A stretch of 64,000 nucleotides of DNA from Auricularia sp. M13 (Eukaryota > Basidiomycota > Agaricomycetes > Auriculariales > Auriculariaceae). Made by a program: the position numbers and the translations under genes. The stretch covers positions 2,790,001 to 2,854,000 of the forward strand of contig CM073199.1 of NCBI GenBank assembly GCA_037042915.1, read 5' to 3'. The notes beneath the pieces are model-generated. The model worked only from the letters and a program-made list of their open reading frames with translations, was not told the origin of the DNA and searched no databases. Shown piece after piece: positions 60,301 to 64,000 of the stretch; position 1 is the stretch's first letter, and each line of letters begins with the position of its first letter.

Positions 60301-61993
60301 CACCGTCAGGGATCATCTGAATTTACTAGACACCACTCCGGTCTGCTGCGGAGACCCCAGGCAATGTCTGGAATTGCTGTTGCTTTCTTGCACCATCGAC
60401 GGCAGACGATCTGCCCAGCCAGCGTGGCCTGACCATGTCGCATTACAATGTGTTTTCTCACCGTCAGAGATCATCTGAATTCACTAGACACTACTCCGGT
60501 CTGCTGCGGAGACCCCAGGCAATGTCTGGAATTGCCGTTGATTTCTTGCACCATCGACGGCAGACGATCTGCCTAGCGAGCGTGGTCTGACCGCTTAGCA
60601 TTACAATGTGTTTTCTCACCGTCAGGGATCATCTGAATTCACTAGACACCACTCCTGTTTGCAGGGGAGACCCCAGACAATGCCTGGAATTGCTGTTGCT
60701 TTCTCGCAGCATCGACGGCAGACGATGTGCCTAGCGAGCGTGGCCTGACCATGTCGCATTACAATGTGTTTTCTCACCTTCAGTGATCATCTGAATTCAC
60801 TAGACACCACTCCAGTCTGCAGCGGAGACCCCAGACAATGTCTGGAATTGCTGTGGCTTTCTCGCACCATCGACGGCAGACGATCTGCCTGGCGAGCGTG
60901 GCCTGACCGCTTAGCATTACAATGTGTTTTCTCACCGTCAGGGATCATCTGAATTCACTAGACACCACTCCTGTCTGCTGCGGAGACCCCAGGCAATGTC
61001 TAGAATTGCTGTTGCTTTCTCGCAGCATCGACGGCAGACGATCTGCCTAGCGAGCGTGGCCTGACCGCTTAGCATTACAATGTGTTTTCTCACCGTCACG
61101 GATCATCTGAATTCACTAGACACCACTCCGGTCTGCTGCGGAGACCCCAGGCAATGTCTAGAATTGCTGTTGCTTTCTCGCAGCATCGACGGCAGACGAT
61201 TTGCCTAGCGAGCGTGGCCTGACCATGTCGCATTACAATGTGTTTTCTCACCTTCAGTGATCATCTGAATTCACTAGACACCACTCCGGTCTGCAGCGGA
61301 GACCCCAGACAATGTCTAGAATTGCTGTTGCTTTCTCGCACCACCGACGGCAGACGATCTGCCTAGCGAGCATGGCCTGACCATGTCGCATTACAATGTG
61401 TTTTCTCACCGTCACGGATCATCTGAATTCACTAGACACCACTCCTGTCTGCTGCGGAGACCCCAGACAATGTCTAGAATTGCTGTTGCTTTCTCGCACC
61501 ATCGACGGCAGACGATCTGCCCAGCGAGCGTGGCCTGACCGCTTAGCATTACAATGTGTTTTCTCACCTTCAGTGATCATCTGAATTCACTAGACACCAC
61601 TCCTGTCTGCTGCGGAGACCCCAGGCAATGTCTAGAATTGCTGTTGCTTTCTCGCACCACCGACGGCAGACGATCTGCCTAGCGAGCATGGCCTGACCAT
61701 GTCGCATTACAATGTGTTTTCTCACCGTCACGGATCATCTGAATTCACTAGACACCACTCCGGTCTGCTGCGAAGACCCCAGGCAATGTCTGGAATTGCT
61801 GATGCTTTCTCGCACCATCGACGGCAGACGATCTGCCCAGCGAGCGTGGCCTGACCGCTTAGCATTACAATGTGTTTTCTCACCGTCACGGATCATCTGA
61901 ATTCACTAGACACCACTCCTGTCTGCTGCGGAGACCCCAGACACTGTCTGGAATTGCTGTTGCTTTCTCGCACCATCGACGGCAGACGATGTG
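54400..61993. repeat. Diverged right margin of the satellite
   Basis: Monomers here share variants rare elsewhere: TTCAGTGATCAT, AGCGCGCGTGG, CAGGGGAGACC, GACACTGTCTGG, GACGATGTGCC and CAGCCAGCG. Order is less regular, with mixed short-period duplications and one truncated monomer near 58070. This fits poor homogenisation at an array edge. Confidence 0.75.
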
Positions 61994-62110
61994 ATAGGCC
62001 GGATGTATATAGAGTCCGATATATCTCTTTCCTCCGCTCCGTGACCACCGAGCCGCCCACACGTGGTGACCGCTGCAGTCCGAGCAACTGCGCGCCGCAC
62101 ACAGCGCAAC
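61994..62110. other. Retroelement leader next to the satellite edge
   Basis: Short non-coding stretch between the last satellite monomer and the gag start. It contains TGTATATAGAG and GATATATCTC. It may be the remnant of an LTR or untranslated leader; no terminal repeat can be tested inside the window. Confidence 0.4.
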
Positions 62111-63552
62111 ATGGTCCTCCAGAGTCCGTTTACACCGGCTCGCCCACGACGCAACTCGGCGCCTGACTCGGCGGCCCTGCATCGAGGTTCGCCACCGCAC
62201 TTCAGTGCCAGCGGCTTGAATCTCGTCACGGCCGTTCCGGGACCCGCTGCGCCGATGCTGCCACCCTTTACAGGCGAGTCGGCGGCAGAGGCCCACCAAT
62301 GGGTCGACCAGTTCGAGAAGATCATGATCCATCAAGTTATCAGTCTCGGTGCTCGGGCAGCAGACCAGCATCGGGCAAAATCCTTCGCACTCTACGTAGC
62401 CGATGGCACACCCGCACACAAATGGTGGGAGGGCCTCGGCCGCGACGTTCAGGGATCAAGTGGATGCGCCCAAAGCCGCGGATGCCCAACAAGAACGACC
62501 ACTGGCGCGACTTCCAGAACCTACGCGTATCGCTCGACGACCTCGTCCGGCTCGTGCCCATCGCGACGGGCGGTAGCCGCATGGGGTACCTGGACTGGAT
62601 CGACAAGGTTCAGAACATCGGCGAGAAGTGCGGCACAGCGCACGAGGTCCTTATCTCGACGGTACACTCGGATTTGCTTCCCGCCGACGTATCCGACATC
62701 GCGCCGGCCGTAGCGGACGACTGGGTCGCCTTCTGCGATGCGATACGCAACCAGCCCGCGGAGAACATTGTGCGCCAGGTCGACAAGGCGCGCCGCGCCC
62801 GCGAACTCCAAGAGATGACAAGGGATCTCGAGGTGAAGTGGGCGGCCACGGAGGCGCGCCTCGCCGAGTACGAGCGCCTCTTCGCGTCCCCCAACTACCG
62901 CGGCAGGGGTCGAGGGGCGCCCACCCCGCCTCCAGGATACCAGTCGCGCGAACAGAGCCAGAGCCCGCGGCGCCAGAACGACGGCTGGTATCTCGCACGC
63001 TGCGCGTCCCCACAGGCATCGCCGCCGCGCCGCACCACGCAGGTTCTTACGCCGGACCTGATGACGCCTCGCCCACATGCGTCACCTGCGGCTACGCCGC
63101 CACCGTCCACGCCGCGCCCACGGTGGGGTGCACCCGTCCCTCAAACGCCCGGTACGCTAGCGCCGGACGTCGGCTGCACGCGATGCGGGCAGGGCGAGCA
63201 CAGCACGTACACGTGCACGAACAAGCCGCTGCCTATGGCGGAACAGCAGTGGCGCGAGGCGGAGCGTAGGCGCGCATACCACCGCGCTCGTGCATCTGCC
63301 GTATCGCAGCAGCAGGCACTGCCGATGCACGAGCGTGTGCCCATCCCGCAGACGCCTGGATCCCCGTCGCCGGGTCCCCGTCCCCGCGCGGCGCAGCAAG
63401 CCCTCGTGGACGCGTACTACTACGAGGGCGACGACTTCCAGCCCGACTCGGTCTGCGTACTCAACGACGACGACGAGGAAGCCGATATGCTCGCGTACGT
63501 TCATGGGTATTATTACGACAGCCCGGGAAATGGGGGCGGGGCGACGCAGTGA
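62111..63552 (+). pseudogene. Gag-like protein with CCHC zinc knuckle, frameshifted
   Basis: From ATG 62111 the frame gives MLPPFTGESAAEAHQWVDQF and FALYVADGTPAHKWWEGL, the standard start of a retrotransposon capsid domain. Near 62450-62500 the coding frame changes to NKNDHWRDFQNLRVSLDDLV and LDWIDKVQNIGEKCGTAHEV, and runs to a TGA at 63550-63552. The family normally has a further helix-rich stretch at the junction, so a small deletion plus frameshift is likely. A basic, Pro-rich linker leads to the zinc knuckle CTRCGQGEHSTYTC (C-x2-C-x4-H-x4-C, 63175-63216), which binds nucleic acid in Gag proteins. The C-terminus is acidic (NDDDEEADML). Confidence 0.75.
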
Positions 63553-64000
63553 TTGAGCATGCGCCGTCCCACTCGCTCCCGCTCGATACGCTTGCCGCGG
63601 TGGCGCAGGACCCGACGCTACCCCGACGCCGCCGTGCGAGGAGGACCAGGAGAAAAGCATTGTCATTTACTCGGGGGTCGTGTACATACGGCCCCGCAAG
63701 GGGAGTTTTACAGTTGTTCGCGCTCGACACCAGGCTGAATGAAGAATTGTTCCCTTATTCGTGTGACAACGAAATCCCAGTCCTCCAGGTACTTGCAGAC
63801 ATCCGAGACGTGACGATCCCGTTTTGACATCCCGCCGCCATGACATGTGACGGTGGGTACTGGATGACGATAATGCCCACCGTGGATGGCGGTGGGATGC
63901 TTAACGTCATGGACCTGGCGTGCTACAAGGAGTACGCCGAGGCCCTCGGCCCTCTACTGCCGTCGCTGGCGCGCGCCCGGGTCGCAAACGGCGCGGTAAT
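63549..64000 (+). pseudogene. Retropepsin-like protease start, partial
   Basis: This frame overlaps the gag stop by a few bases and is -1 relative to gag, the usual gag-pro arrangement. It is open to a TGA at 63825-63827. The same frame then continues with MPTVDGGGMLNVMDLACYKE and LARARVANGAV up to the window end, which resembles the aspartic protease core of basidiomycete Ty3/gypsy elements (a D-G-G in place of the classical D-T/S-G at about 63885). The in-frame TGA suggests a damaged copy. The domain is incomplete in this window. Confidence 0.6.

Larger units (their letters stand above)
32856..61993. repeat. 158-bp satellite array, right block (~184 monomers)
   Basis: Same monomer family, same orientation and same phase as the left block. 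Characteristic variants here are ACAATGAGGTTTCTCACC with ATTTGAATTC after a GCTTAGC junction, and CTCCGGTCTGCTCCGGAG. Rare indels: a two-base loss near 37275, a two-base gain near 37776 and a one-base loss near 43280. An irregular monomer lies near 58070-58110. The array stops at about 61993 in a GGCAGACGATGTG variant, directly followed by retroelement leader sequence. Confidence 0.98.
61994..64000 (+). mobile_element. Ty3/gypsy-like retroelement, 5' part (degraded, runs off window)
   Basis: A gag-like frame with a CCHC zinc knuckle is followed in the -1 frame by a retropepsin-like domain cut by the window end. Only 117 bp separate the satellite from the gag ATG, with a TATA-like TGTATATAGAG at 62004-62014. 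No complete 5' LTR or primer-binding site is recognisable, so the element is probably truncated at the satellite border. Gene order and motifs fit Ty3/gypsy; reverse transcriptase, which would settle it, lies outside. Confidence 0.72.

Noticed and set aside
3302-61900. Dozens of ~62-codon open frames (MCFLTVRDHLNS-type) throughout the satellite, and longer fused frames of 80-139 codons
   Set aside because: They are a by-product of the 158-bp repeat, whose length is not a multiple of three. Each frame crosses a monomer boundary and stops in the next, and they vary as neutral DNA does. No protein family is suggested.
3210-61993. CRISPR array
   Set aside because: The repeats are contiguous 158-bp monomers with no unique spacers, and the context is a eukaryotic genome.
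3210-61993. Ribosomal or 5S RNA gene array, or tRNA-derived SINE array
   Set aside because: The monomer does not resemble 5S rRNA and lacks a convincing internal A/B-box promoter pair.
3210-61993. Proof of a centromere
   Set aside because: Monomer length and higher-order structure are suggestive only; no sequence motif such as a CENP-B box was found and chromatin data are needed.

Overview
This window looks like a repeat- and transposon-rich stretch of a filamentous basidiomycete chromosome, probably an agaricomycete. The evidence is a DUF6589-type gene, a KDZ-superfamily transposase, a Ty3/gypsy-like gag-pro fragment with the divergent protease style seen in mushrooms, and 46-54 bp GT-AG introns with CTRAC-like branch points. 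There is no sign of bacterial organisation. No rRNA, tRNA or CRISPR array is supported.

Layout. (1) 1-3209: the 3' tail of a rightward Pro/Ala/Ser-rich reading frame, then a leftward decayed DUF6589 gene. (2) 3210-16677 and 32856-61993: two blocks of one 158-bp satellite, about 85 and 184 monomers. They are in phase with each other, so they are one ~42.6-kb array of about 270 monomers split by an insertion. Higher-order periods are visible: 12-13 monomers on the left, 7 monomers (5+2) in the middle of the right block, and a 14-monomer duplication near 50-54 kb. (3) 16678-32855: a ~16.2-kb transposon interrupting one monomer. It has imperfect ~118-bp terminal inverted repeats and an 8-10 bp target duplication. 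It carries a broken KDZ transposase, a long unknown gene, a membrane protein with a duplicated two-helix module, and two nested elements (19012-21984 and 30854-32507), each with its own clusters of short subterminal motifs. (4) 61994-64000: the 5' part of a degraded Ty3/gypsy-like retroelement, cut off by the window end.

How the parts relate. The satellite is the host landscape. The KDZ element inserted into it, and the other two elements inserted into the KDZ element, giving a readable order of events. Most genes carry frame breaks. Some are single-base changes in short homopolymers, so either decay or residual sequencing error is possible. The large satellite with higher-order structure is unusual for a fungus and is the most interesting feature, together with the nested transposon. 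A centromeric or heterochromatic role is only an inference.
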